NCBI GenBank assembly: GCA_016218925.1
Contig: JACRCR010000040.1
Location: 1-35,894 of the forward strand
Origin: Deltaproteobacteria bacterium
Lineage (GTDB): Bacteria; Desulfobacterota; Binatia; UBA1149; CAITLU01
Direction: 5' to 3'
DNA: 35,894 bases
How positions within the stretch are numbered: position 1 is the stretch's first letter; every line of letters begins with the position of its first letter. This document shows, one piece after another, positions 18,102 through 26,114 of the stretch. Under the pieces are notes generated by a model. The model ran no database searches and was not told where the DNA came from. It was given only the letters and a program-made list of their open reading frames with translations. The translations under genes and the position numbers were made by a program.

Positions 18102-19283
18102 TCAGCAGGCCTCGAACAGAGCGGCCATGCCCTGGCCGCCGCCGATGCACATCGTGACGATGCCGTAGCGGCCACCGCTACGGCGCAGCTGGTAGAGGAG
18201 GTGGCCGGTCATCCGCGAGCCGGTCATTCCGTAGGGATGGCCGATGGAAATGGCGCCGCCGTTGGGGTTGATCTGCTCGTCGCTGATGCCGAGCTGACGC
18301 TGGCAGTACAGGAGCTGCGCGGCAAAGGCCTCGTTGAGCTCGACCACCGAGATGTCCGACATCTTCAGACCGGCGCGCTTCAGGAGCTTGGGCACCGCGT
18401 AAATCGGGCCGATGCCCATCTCTTCGGGGCGGCAGCCGGCCACCGCGAACCCGCGGTAGATCCCCAGCGGCTTGATGCCCAGTTCCTTGGCGCGCTCGCC
18501 CGACATCAGGACGGTAACCGAAGCACCGTCGCTGAGCTGACTGGCGTTGCCCGCGGTGACGGTACCGGTGGGACGGAACGAAGGCGGCAAGGAGGCCAGA
18601 CCGTCCAGAGTGGTGCTCGGACGGTTGCACTCGTCACGGTCGACGAGCTTGTCTTCGATGACCATGTTGCCGTCGTCGCCCTTCTTCGACCATTTCGCCA
18701 TCATCGGCGCCATTTCGTCGGCGAAGATCCCGCCCTTCTGCGCGGCGCCGGTGCGCTGCTGGCTCATCAGCGCGAACTTGTCCTGGTCCGCGCGCGTGAC
18801 GTTGTAGCGCTCCGCTACCACTTCGGCGGTCTCGCCCATACCCATGTAGACGCCCGGCCAGGTCTCCATCACGTGGCCGCTGACGATGCCGTCGGCGTTC
18901 ATCTTGCCCTGGCCCAGGGTGATGCTCTCGACACCTCCGCCGATCGCGGCGTTGGCGCCTTCCGCGACGATCTGGTGAGCCGCCATCGCGATCGCCTGCA
19001 GGCCCGAAGAGCAGAAACGGTTGACGGTGGTGGCGGCGACGGTCTCGGGAAGGCCGGCGCCCAGAACCGCCACGCGGGAGACGTTCATCCCCTGATAGCC
19101 TTCGGGGAAGCCGCAGCCGAGGATGCAGTCCTCGATCTCCTTGGCATCGAGCTGGGGAACCTGGGCGAGGGCGGATTTGATGCAGTGGCTGGCCATCTCA
19201 TCCGGGCGCGTGTTGTTGAACGAGCCCCGGTACGACTTGGCAAGACCGGTGCGCTTGCTGGCGACAATGACAGCTTCTCGCAT
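18102..19283 (-). CDS. Acetyl-CoA C-acyltransferase (thiolase)
   Basis: 393 residues, the standard length. The active-site nucleophile is Cys91 in NRFCSSGLQA. The other catalytic blocks are NEAFAAQ, GGAISIGHPYGMTG (His), and the C-terminal CIGGGQGMAALFE (the general-base Cys). It carries out the thiolytic cleavage or Claisen condensation of acyl-CoAs; the sequence context NVSRVAVLGAGLP and the lack of other beta-oxidation genes do not fix chain length or direction. AAGGAG sits about 8 nt before the ATG. It is divergent from vapBC, with about 280 bp between them in which I see no further gene. Confidence 0.95.
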   Translation of the reverse strand: MREAVIVASKRTGLAKSYRGSFNNTRPDEMASHCIKSALAQVPQLDAKEIEDCILGCGFPEGYQGMNVSRVAVLGAGLPETVAATTVNRFCSSGLQAIAMAAHQIVAEGANAAIGGGVESITLGQGKMNADGIVSGHVMETWPGVYMGMGETAEVVAERYNVTRADQDKFALMSQQRTGAAQKGGIFADEMAPMMAKWSKKGDDGNMVIEDKLVDRDECNRPSTTLDGLASLPPSFRPTGTVTAGNASQLSDGASVTVLMSGERAKELGIKPLGIYRGFAVAGCRPEEMGIGPIYAVPKLLKRAGLKMSDISVVELNEAFAAQLLYCQRQLGISDEQINPNGGAISIGHPYGMTGSRMTGHLLYQLRRSGGRYGIVTMCIGGGQGMAALFEAC

Positions 19284-19483
19284 TGGCGAAACTCCTTGGA
19301 ACGCTGGTGCTCGGCGAGGCGCGGCTGCCCTTCACCGGCGCGCGGAGCCTATGCGAAAGCGGCTGGGTTTGAAATCGGAGGCGGGGGGAGGCGGGCAGGT
19401 ATGCGCGAACACCGGACTCGCCGTGGCCTCGGCCAGGGGCCGCCATGTTCGCCTCTCTATAGGTGGTAATGGCGCCTCACCAA

Positions 19484-19534
19484 CCCAGCGACCGCAACCG
19501 CCCCGCGCCGAACCAACGCCCCCGCGTTGCTGGG
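19484..19534. promoter_or_regulatory. Imperfect inverted repeat upstream of vapB (possible autoregulation site)
   Basis: CCCAGCGAC (19484-19492) and GTTGCTGGG (19526-19534) form a 9-bp inverted repeat with one mismatch. It ends 27 bp before the vapB start. VapB antitoxins commonly bind such palindromic sites in their own promoter; here this is inferred from position only. Confidence 0.3.
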
Positions 19535-19561
19535 AAACCAGATCTATGGGAAAACGCCACC

Positions 19562-19789
19562 GTGAAGACCACACTGGATCTGCCGGATGCGCTGATGCGG
19601 GCGGTGAAGATCCGCGCGGCGCAGAACAATCGCCGACTCAAAGACGTCCTTGCCGAGGTGATCTCGCGGGGACTTCTGGCGCCCGCGGCTCCGCGACAAC
19701 CTCGAGTGTTGCCCGAACCGGTAAGGCTCGAGAGCGGTCCGTTGACCATCGACGACATCGAAACGGCTATCGCGAACGGGCGCGATTGA
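19562..19789 (+). CDS. vapB: VapB-type antitoxin (ribbon-helix-helix)
   Basis: 75 residues from the GTG at 19562. The N-terminus MKTTLDLPDALMRAVKIRAA gives the single beta-strand and the first helix of a ribbon-helix-helix DNA-binding fold, followed by RRLKDVLAEVISRGLL as the second helix. The C-terminal half (LESGPLTIDDIETAIANGRD) would wrap the toxin. It neutralises VapC and represses its own promoter by family precedent. The frame is open upstream to 19463, but the RHH fold begins at this Val/Met. The stop lies 10 bp before the toxin start, as is usual for a toxin-antitoxin pair. Confidence 0.86.
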   Translation: MKTTLDLPDALMRAVKIRAAQNNRRLKDVLAEVISRGLLAPAAPRQPRVLPEPVRLESGPLTIDDIETAIANGRD

Positions 19790-19799
19790 TCCGACGGCG

Positions 19800-20222
19800 A
19801 TGGTCATCGTCGACACGAACGTCCTGGCGTACGCGCTGCTGGACGGGGACCGGACCCGAGACGCGCAAGCGTTGCTGCTCGCGGACGACGACTGGCACAC
19901 CGACTCCTTCGCGCTCGTGGAGTTCTCCAATCTCCTCGCCACCAGCATTCGTGTGCGCGGCTTGGCGCCCGCGGTAGCCGACGGTCTGTTGGCCGCGGCC
20001 GAGGAATTGGTCAGTGGCGGGATGCATACGGTACCTCACGCGGCTGCGCTGACCATGGCCACTCGTTGTGCGGTCAGTGCCTGCGATGCTCGATTCCTGG
20101 CACTCGCGGACGAACTCGGCGGCCGGCTGATCACGGAGGATCTCAGGCTTCGCAACGCCGCGCCGGGCCTGACGCGCTCGCTGGCGGCGGCGTTGGAAGA
20201 GATGCTCGCGCAAGAGCGTTGA
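19800..20222 (+). CDS. vapC: VapC-type PIN-domain ribonuclease toxin
   Basis: 140 residues, one PIN domain. The acidic residues that bind the metal are visible: Asp5 in VIVDTNVLAY, Glu41 in FALVEFSNLL, Asp96 in AVSACDARFLALA, and Asp114 in ITEDLRL. VapC toxins cut RNA (often tRNA or rRNA) when the antitoxin is lost. It pairs with the RHH antitoxin immediately upstream. The pair lies beside the unusual seven-gene envelope operon, from which it is separated by 283 bp without a gene; the two are convergent. Confidence 0.9.
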   Translation: MVIVDTNVLAYALLDGDRTRDAQALLLADDDWHTDSFALVEFSNLLATSIRVRGLAPAVADGLLAAAEELVSGGMHTVPHAAALTMATRCAVSACDARFLALADELGGRLITEDLRLRNAAPGLTRSLAAALEEMLAQER

Positions 20223-20505
20223 CCGCAGTCTCCGGGTTCCGGGCAGGCGATACGCCGCACGTCATGAAGCCGCCGATCGAAACCCGCGCGAGTTCCTCGG
20301 TTGGAATGGACAGTCAAGCACCAGGCGTCGCGCACTGCTGATCGATCCCGTGCGCCAGCGGTCCGACCGCTACAGCGCGTTGCCGCGCGAGTTCGCTCTG
20401 CCATCCAAGCGCAGGCTCGAGACCCACATCCTCGGCGACATTGTCACCGCCGAGAAGTCACGTTCACGTCCCGCAGTCCGGTCGAGGCAGGCTCGCTCAT
20501 CGGTC

Positions 20506-21027
20506 TCACCGGCCCACTGGCGTCCGATCGCACGCGTCATGACAATCGTCGCGCTCATCGCGACAGTCGTCGACGTCGGCGCTCGACGCACACTTGGTCC
20601 GCCATGCTGCTTGATTCACCGAACTATCCGGGTCGCACATCTGTGTCGTGCACTTGTAAGCTGGAATCCCTGCGCCAATGCATGCGCTCACGCACTCGTC
20701 TGGCATGTCGGACATACAGTCCTCTCGCGCGTCCTTCACACACCGGCCGTAGCTGGTGTCGCAACGGTCCTCGCAGCCGTGAGAAGACGCGGAGGGAACG
20801 GATGGCGACACGGCGTCGGCCGGGGGCGGCGTCTTCTGCGAACCGGTACACGCACCCGCGATGCATGTGCGCCCGAAACGACAGTCCGCGTTGCTGGCGC
20901 ACTGTGCGATCGCGTCCTCAGGTACCAAAAGGAGCGACAGGAGACCTGCTGCGCAGAGGCCGACGAAATAGCTCGAACCCCGCGCGGCAGCGATGAAGCG
21001 GTGACCACGGCAGGTCTGTGGGATCAT
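20506..21027 (-). CDS. Small secreted cysteine-rich protein
   Basis: 173 residues of unknown function. The signal peptide (FVGLCAAGLLSLLLVPEDAI then AQ) is followed by one C-x5-C-x5-C-x4-C module (residues 43-60, CASNADCRFGRTCIAGAC), a short Pro/Ser linker, and a C-terminal half with many more cysteines (CEDRCDTSYGRC, CMSDMPDECVSAC, DDCRDERDDCHDAC). It should be exported and disulfide-rich. I start at the ATG at 21027 with AGAGGA about 7 nt upstream; the longer frame to 21153 reads into the neighbouring gene. It is the last gene of the seven-gene minus-strand run, 64 bp after the protease gene, and shares its Cys module with that protease. By eye the 20.3-22.0 kb stretch is less GC-rich than its surroundings. 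Confidence 0.72.
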   Translation of the reverse strand: MIPQTCRGHRFIAAARGSSYFVGLCAAGLLSLLLVPEDAIAQCASNADCRFGRTCIAGACTGSQKTPPPADAVSPSVPSASSHGCEDRCDTSYGRCVKDAREDCMSDMPDECVSACIGAGIPAYKCTTQMCDPDSSVNQAAWRTKCASSADVDDCRDERDDCHDACDRTPVGR

Positions 21028-21091
21028 TGTTGTTCCTCTGTTCGATCTCGGCATTCTCCGGTTCCTCTGGTTCGGCCGCATTGGCGGACGG

Positions 21092-22066
21092 CTAGGCGCA
21101 TCGAATTCTCGTGCGGGCGGCACCGTCAGGTAACATTTCGCGAACTCTTCCACACCGTGGCGTGGGCGAACGCGCTGTCGTCAGGATATGCGTACCCGTC
21201 CACGGAAGACGATCGGTGCCACCGACGAACTCGTCGTACTTCATCGTTCTCGCGCCGATCGCAGGGTCGACGATGAGCAATTGGTCTGGCAGCGTGTAGC
21301 CTGACACAACGACGACGTGTCCACCGCTCGCGTTAGTCAACTCGGCGATCAGCGGTTGGCCGCGGTCGAGCGCGTCGCGCACAGCCGAGAATAGAATTGG
21401 TGCGGAGCGATACTCGGACGAGATTCCGAAGGACCGAAGGAGCAGGGACATCTCCGACGAGAAACCGGTGCGAACGCATTCCCGCGCTCCGGCGCAACAC
21501 AGTCCCTGACCGCCCAACCGCATGTCGTATTCGGCCATGACCTCGCAATCCTGGACGGACAGCCCCTGAATGTACTCGACGACCATCGCCACCGCAGCGG
21601 CCCAACACCACACCGGCGTCCTCTGGCGGCGGACCCTGATCGCCACGCCGTGTACAACAGGCGCGGCAGCGCGCCCTGCCGGTATCGGCTGACGACAGAC
21701 ACTCGAATCGCAGACCTTTCCCGTGGAACAATCGATATCTCGCGTACATTCCCGTTGAGACGCCGCCGGTCCGTCACGCAAGAACACTCCGCACTCGTAT
21801 TCCTCGCACACTTGACCATCTTGACAGTCGATATCACGCGTACACCGAATGCCGCGGGTTACTGGACTGACGGGAACCCGGGGCGTGCATGCGCCGGTTT
21901 CGCAGACCTGTTCTGGTGGACAGTCCGTATCGCGGCTACAAGCCGCGCCGCTTTCTCCGGATTCGAGCGCCAGAAAAGAAGCCGTCGCCACGCACGCAAG
22001 GAAGCGACACAGGCGGCGGTTGGGGCCCTCTGAGTTCCACGGCCCTTGCGCTTCTCCGGCCGGCAT
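21092..22066 (-). CDS. Secreted papain-like (C70/C39-type) cysteine protease with three Cys modules
   Basis: 324 residues. A probable signal peptide lies around residues 20-42. It is followed by three C-x5-C-x5-C-x4-C modules (residues 43-60, 75-92 and 107-124; for example CTRDIDCSTGKVC). The protease domain is about 140-295. PVWCWAAAVAMV carries the nucleophile Cys154, a CC pair sits near residues 190-191, GGHVVVVSGY contains His250, and LLIVDPAIG contains Asp267. This order is that of the papain-like AvrRpt2/C70 and C39-like families. It would act outside the cytosol; its substrate is unknown. It starts 3 bp after the stop of the polytopic membrane protein gene, an arrangement suggesting translational coupling. 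Confidence 0.8.
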   Translation of the reverse strand: MPAGEAQGPWNSEGPNRRLCRFLACVATASFLALESGESGAACSRDTDCPPEQVCETGACTPRVPVSPVTRGIRCTRDIDCQDGQVCEEYECGVFLRDGPAASQRECTRDIDCSTGKVCDSSVCRQPIPAGRAAAPVVHGVAIRVRRQRTPVWCWAAAVAMVVEYIQGLSVQDCEVMAEYDMRLGGQGLCCAGARECVRTGFSSEMSLLLRSFGISSEYRSAPILFSAVRDALDRGQPLIAELTNASGGHVVVVSGYTLPDQLLIVDPAIGARTMKYDEFVGGTDRLPWTGTHILTTARSPTPRCGRVREMLPDGAARTRIRCA

Positions 22067-22069
22067 TGC

Positions 22070-23194
22070 TCACCCCTTCGCCGCGATCACCGAGTCGGCT
22101 TGGAAGGCCCGACGGCCGCGCTCAATGAGCGTGTCAAAAGCCGAGAACGCAAACTCGACGCTGTACCCCATCAAGAAGGCGAGCGTCACCAACGAAAGGC
22201 TGAAACCCTGTAGCGAGGGCTGATCCGGGGCCAGGATGATCCCACCCACCACGCCGAGCAGAGCGCCCAGAGCCAGCCGCATCATGTAGCGACTGACGGT
22301 ATTGGGGGTGTAGCTATTGTTGGCCAGGCTGGCCAGCAGGCGCCGTGTGATGAACGCGACGGCACCGAGCAAGCCGAGTACCAGCGGAAGCACGTAAAAA
22401 TTCCACACGCGCAGCACTGAGCGCGCGCCCTGCTCCAGTGCTATACGACGGTACTGCCGCCCCACCGCGGTGTCTGCGGCGGAAGCGGTCGCCTCCGACA
22501 ACGTGTACAGGCCGCGCCACGGCCGGCTCGCCTGCACCAGCGTCGAGTAGGTCGCGATGATGCGCTTGTCCAGACTGTCTCGTTGATCGACGAGATCCTT
22601 CAACGGTGGCGTTTCATCGGTCAGATCGCTTTTCGCTTCCTTCATCGCACGGATTTGCGTGCTGACACTTTCCAACGCGACGTTGTGTCGCTCGGCGTCA
22701 TGAAGGATGTCTCCGAGATAGATGCCGTAGGCCTGGGAGCCGAGGAAGACCAGCAGAATCGTACACAGCAGCACGATCACGCCGAGAAGCTGCCGCCGGC
22801 ACACCGTAGCCACTCGAAGCCTTCCATCCGGGTCCTTTGCGCGCCGCGGCCGGCGTCGCGCTTCCTCGATCTGCTCGGCGACCAGGATGCTCTCGCTGGT
22901 CGCGGGATAGACGAGCAGCGCCAGTTTGTTGTACCCCTTCCACAATTTCGCCACGTCGCCGAGCGCGAGCTTCGCCGCAGGCTGCTGCAGGATCGGAACG
23001 ATCAGGTCGATGTATTCGTCATCGATCCTTATGTTGGCCTGCGACACCGCGTAGCGCAGCAGGCGGCTGACCGCCGTTTGTGTCTCCCGGACCGCTTCGA
23101 CGTCGCCGAGCGGCTTCGCCGGCTGATCCCGCACGTCTACAGCCGCCGCGCCCGTGCTTGCCGCGGCACCGTCGCCAGCGTTCGCCGCATCCAT
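22070..23194 (-). CDS. Polytopic membrane protein of unknown function
   Basis: 374 residues that I do not recognise. There is a soluble N-terminal region of about 130 residues, then a transmembrane helix at about 133-158 (LLGVIVLLCTILLVFLGSQA). A predicted helical extra-membrane segment spans about 160-265, with many Glu/Lys/Arg (ESVSTQIRAMKEAKSDL). Three C-terminal hydrophobic segments follow at about 270-292, 309-326 and 336-357, ending AFLMGYSVEFAFSAFDTLI. The start codon overlaps the stop of the upstream secreted-protein gene by one base (TGATG), and the protease gene starts 3 bp after its own stop. It could be a sensor, channel or assembly platform for the secreted proteins; nothing in it shows which. 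Confidence 0.72.
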   Translation of the reverse strand: MDAANAGDGAAASTGAAAVDVRDQPAKPLGDVEAVRETQTAVSRLLRYAVSQANIRIDDEYIDLIVPILQQPAAKLALGDVAKLWKGYNKLALLVYPATSESILVAEQIEEARRRPRRAKDPDGRLRVATVCRRQLLGVIVLLCTILLVFLGSQAYGIYLGDILHDAERHNVALESVSTQIRAMKEAKSDLTDETPPLKDLVDQRDSLDKRIIATYSTLVQASRPWRGLYTLSEATASAADTAVGRQYRRIALEQGARSVLRVWNFYVLPLVLGLLGAVAFITRRLLASLANNSYTPNTVSRYMMRLALGALLGVVGGIILAPDQPSLQGFSLSLVTLAFLMGYSVEFAFSAFDTLIERGRRAFQADSVIAAKG

Positions 23195-23733
23195 CACTGC
23201 ACTCGGATCTCGAAGCGGCACGGCTCCAGCGCGTTGGTGGCCTGCGATCGACACGGAACCGGAGTGCTGCCGGCATCGCTGTAGACGACCTCGACCACCC
23301 AGTCTCCGGGCCGTATCCGGCTCTTCATGCTCCACACCCTCCAATCGAACTTGCCGTCGGGCGACGCAGCAATCTCCCGCTCGAGTTTTGCAACCAGCTC
23401 CGCCGTCCCAACGCCGAGGTGGATTTCGTCGATGACTTCTCTCGATTCGGACTCCGTGCCTATCCCAGCGTAGTAGCGCCAGCGATTGCGCATCGGAAGC
23501 ATATTCTTCTTCTCCAGTTCACGCAGAGCGCCCTCGTCCGCCGCCACACGCAGCCAGAGGTACAATGGGTGCTGCGGCACGTTCGGTCCCAGCTTGTCGA
23601 CATACTGCAAGTCGTGCACACCACTCGTCCACGCTGATTCAACTATTTCCAGGGCCTGAGCCGAGGCTCGCCCGGTGTCGAGACAGACCAACAGCATGAC
23701 GATCGCGAGAACAATCGAACTCCGTTTGTACAT
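23194..23733 (-). CDS. Secreted protein of unknown function (possibly a DUF2914-like beta domain)
   Basis: 179 residues. The signal peptide MYKRSSIVLAIVMLLVCL with ASAQA suggests cleavage after ASA. The mature part is mixed beta with many Trp/Tyr (YLWLRVAADEG, MRNRWRYYAG, DWRVWSMKSRIRPGDWVVEV). The G-x-W-V-V-V ending and the length recall DUF2914-type small exported domains, but this match is weak and by eye. It contains only two Cys near the C-terminus. GGAGGTG lies 5-6 nt before the ATG, a strong ribosome binding site. It is translationally coupled to the membrane protein gene that follows, so the two products may form a complex. Confidence 0.68.
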   Translation of the reverse strand: MYKRSSIVLAIVMLLVCLDTGRASAQALEIVESAWTSGVHDLQYVDKLGPNVPQHPLYLWLRVAADEGALRELEKKNMLPMRNRWRYYAGIGTESESREVIDEIHLGVGTAELVAKLEREIAASPDGKFDWRVWSMKSRIRPGDWVVEVVYSDAGSTPVPCRSQATNALEPCRFEIRVQ

Positions 23734-23759
23734 GTTACACCTCCACTACGACTCTTTCT

Positions 23760-24263
23760 TCAGACCACACCCTCGACCGTCTCGCGGACCGACTGCATCG
23801 ACGCGATCAGTTTCTCGATCGACGCGATCAGCTCTTCGTCGGTTCCGCCATCGAGCGATTGCCGCAGGTCCTTCAACGTCCGCACGGCGTCGGTCAGGGT
23901 CGCAACGACCTCGTTGGCTCGCTCCAGGCGTACCGAGGAGGCCGCGGCGTTCGCGGCCTCGGTGACGACGGCGAGTTTCTTGGTGAGCGACGCGAGCTCG
24001 CCGCTGCGCTCGGAAAGCGAGCGCAGGCGTTCATCGATCGTGTTGAACAACAGAGCGGTGCGCGAAGCGTTGGCGATGTCGTCGAGGGCCAGGATCTCGG
24101 GAGTGTTGGGGCGGGACTTCAGCACGAACTGCGTCAGCCGGTCGCTGACGGCGAGCCTTGGTCCGATGTCGTTCTGCGCCGCGGCCGCTTCGCACGCGGC
24201 GAGAAGCTCGGCCAGCTTGGCCTTCCAGCCGTCGAAGTCTCCTATCGCGTCGAACTCGCTCAT
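23760..24263 (-). CDS. Helical/coiled-coil protein of unknown function
   Basis: 167 residues, almost wholly alpha-helical by composition, with heptad-like Leu/Ala patterns. Examples are ERLRSLSERSGELASLTKKL and ATLTDAVRTLKDLRQSL. There is no signal peptide and no transmembrane segment, so it is probably cytosolic. I see no catalytic motif. The ATG overlaps the stop of the lipoprotein gene by 4 bp (ATGA), and GGAGG lies about 11 nt upstream inside that gene. This ties its synthesis to the lipoprotein. Confidence 0.72.
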   Translation of the reverse strand: MSEFDAIGDFDGWKAKLAELLAACEAAAAQNDIGPRLAVSDRLTQFVLKSRPNTPEILALDDIANASRTALLFNTIDERLRSLSERSGELASLTKKLAVVTEAANAAASSVRLERANEVVATLTDAVRTLKDLRQSLDGGTDEELIASIEKLIASMQSVRETVEGVV

Positions 24264-25192
24264 AGCTCTTGAATCCTCCGTGCCAGATCGCGGACCTGCA
24301 CCGCGGCCAGCGCCACCGACTGCGCCGTTACCGGGCGGCGCGTCTTGACAGCGTCGATGAGTTGTTCATGCGCGCGCGCCCACGTCGTCACCGCGTCGGC
24401 GCCGGTGGCAAGCAGCCTCGTGCCAGCCTGGAAACGCTCGTCCGCCCGCTGCAGCTCGGTCGTCATAGGCACATACCAACGGTCCGTGGCTGCAATCTGC
24501 CCATCGACCTCTGCGAGCTGACGACGCTGCTCGGCAGTGAGATCTTCGAAAGACTTCGCATAGAGCCGATCACGCGCCGCGATCAGTTCTTCGCGAAAGG
24601 CCAGGCCTATTTGTTGATCCGTTTGGATCTTCGCACGAACCTCGGCGCCCGCCGACAGCCAGATGTCGCGGGCATCGCGCAGGTCCTTCGCGATGACGGT
24701 CCCGATCTGGGCAATTGCCGGCTGACTCGCGTCGAGTGCTTCTTCCAGCGAATGTGCGCCGCGCACCACGGCAATCTGTCCGTAGATCATCGTCGCCGCG
24801 TCGACAACTATCGGCACCGCGCCGGCTGCGGGCACCGCGATACCGGCAGTCTGAGCGAGTCCCTTGATCGCGTCGGCCAGTTTGGTGGCACTCTCCTTCC
24901 CGTGATTGCCGGCGTCGACGATTGCGGCCAGCGAAGCCGAATACTCGGCGACGGCGTCGAGCGCCCGCACTCGATTCTGCCACTGGAGCGCGAACAGATC
25001 GGCACGTCCGGCGGCGCCGGACATCATCCGCAGTTCGGTATCGACCACTGCGCCACTGGAAACGACGGCCGTGCGGAGGTCTCCGGTCGCGCCGGTGAAC
25101 GGACCGACATCGGGAAGCGTGGCGCAGCCACCGATAACCGATAGCACCAGCGCAACGCCGAATAGTCGAGGCAAGAATCGCGATCTGTCCAT
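24260..25192 (-). CDS. Helical lipoprotein of unknown function
   Basis: 310 residues. A basic N-terminus and hydrophobic stretch lead to the lipobox VIGGC at Cys23, so it should be lipid-anchored in the inner or outer membrane. The mature part is a long helical chain, including SATKLADAIKGLAQTAG, a Gly/Ala/Pro hinge near residues 120-130, and EELIAARDRLYAKSFEDL. No enzymatic motif is visible. I start at the ATG at 25192, which has GGAGGA about 11 nt upstream. The frame is open to 25285, but the added part is Ser/Glu-rich and would bury the lipobox. It lies between the muramidase gene (64 bp) and the coiled-coil gene (4-bp overlap). Confidence 0.78.
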   Translation of the reverse strand: MDRSRFLPRLFGVALVLSVIGGCATLPDVGPFTGATGDLRTAVVSSGAVVDTELRMMSGAAGRADLFALQWQNRVRALDAVAEYSASLAAIVDAGNHGKESATKLADAIKGLAQTAGIAVPAAGAVPIVVDAATMIYGQIAVVRGAHSLEEALDASQPAIAQIGTVIAKDLRDARDIWLSAGAEVRAKIQTDQQIGLAFREELIAARDRLYAKSFEDLTAEQRRQLAEVDGQIAATDRWYVPMTTELQRADERFQAGTRLLATGADAVTTWARAHEQLIDAVKTRRPVTAQSVALAAVQVRDLARRIQEL

Positions 25193-25256
25193 TGGGGTTG
25201 GTTCCTCCGTGTCGGACCGGCCTGGATTCACCGACAACGACGACGACGACGGATGT

Positions 25257-26114
25257 TCACGAGCGCAGGAAGTCGAGTTCGGCACGGATCAGCGCCGCCT
25301 CGTGTTGTCTTCGCGACCGGATCCCCTGCAGCGAGTGATTCTGCTGCATGGCCCCGACCACGTCGGCAACGCCGTCCCAATCCCCCGCCGACAGCGCGGC
25401 GCCCAGCGGCTGCAGGTCGGCGTTTCCGACGCCGCGGTTGTACGCGAGCGAGAGCATCACGGTTTGCACCGACGGTGGCGCGGGCGTCGCCGCAGTTGCG
25501 CCGAAGCGCTTCACGATTCCGTTCCAGTACGGCTTGGCCGCACGCGGCATGACTTCGAGAGCCTGCGCGCGGCTGATGCGAATCGCCTTGATGCCCGGGA
25601 TCGTTTCGAGAGCGACGCGTGCGCTGTCCCCTTTCTTGCCGATCGCCTGCTTCAACGTCGCCAGTTGCGGCGCGCTCAGAAAACCGCCGTAAAGCGCCGA
25701 AATCTGTTCGAACGAGACGTGGCCAAGATCGACGCCCGGATCCAACGTCACGCCCGATTCGCCTTCCGGCCAGTACGGATGACCCTTGTGCCCTTCTCTT
25801 TCGTGGACCCAGTACAGATCTCCGTCGAACTGCGGCAGCGACTCGCGAATCTTCTGCTGCGTGGTTTCGACGGTAGCCGCGAGATCGGGCGCGAGTTGGC
25901 TCCACGCTTGTTTGTCGAACTCGCCGCTGGGCGCCAGTCCCTTCGATTGCTGAAAGGCACGGAGTTCCTCGAGCGTGTTTCGACCGAACTCGCCGTCGGG
26001 AACGATCTGCCGGCCCGCATGTTGAAGCCCCATCTGCGCATTGCGCACGACGCTGCCGAGCCATACCCGACCGTTTCCGAGACCATCGCCCAAACGCAGT
26101 TTCGCTTTGATCAC
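25257..26114 (-). CDS. Pesticin/T4-lysozyme-type muramidase with N-terminal peptidoglycan-binding domain
   Basis: 285 residues from the GTG at 26114, with GGGGGA upstream. Residues about 15-75 form a PG-binding-1 type domain (VVRNAQMGLQHAGRQI, FGRNTLEELRAFQQSKGL). The catalytic part (about 98-285) contains HEREGHKG, YWPEGESGVTLDPGVDLG, and a C-terminal helical bundle with MLSLAYNRGVGNAD. The T-x5-D spacing (Thr123, Asp129) and an upstream Glu (Glu105 or Glu107) fit the Glu/Thr/Asp site of pesticin and T4-type lysozymes. It should cut the glycan backbone of peptidoglycan. No signal peptide or transmembrane segment is visible, so how it reaches the wall is unclear. It is the first gene of the seven-gene operon, with a 305-bp gene-free region upstream. 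Confidence 0.78.
   Translation of the reverse strand: MIKAKLRLGDGLGNGRVWLGSVVRNAQMGLQHAGRQIVPDGEFGRNTLEELRAFQQSKGLAPSGEFDKQAWSQLAPDLAATVETTQQKIRESLPQFDGDLYWVHEREGHKGHPYWPEGESGVTLDPGVDLGHVSFEQISALYGGFLSAPQLATLKQAIGKKGDSARVALETIPGIKAIRISRAQALEVMPRAAKPYWNGIVKRFGATAATPAPPSVQTVMLSLAYNRGVGNADLQPLGAALSAGDWDGVADVVGAMQQNHSLQGIRSRRQHEAALIRAELDFLRS

Noticed and set aside
19500-26114. A prophage or integrated mobile element, because of the muramidase and toxin-antitoxin pair
   Set aside because: No integrase, capsid, tail, terminase, transposase or att repeat was found in the window.
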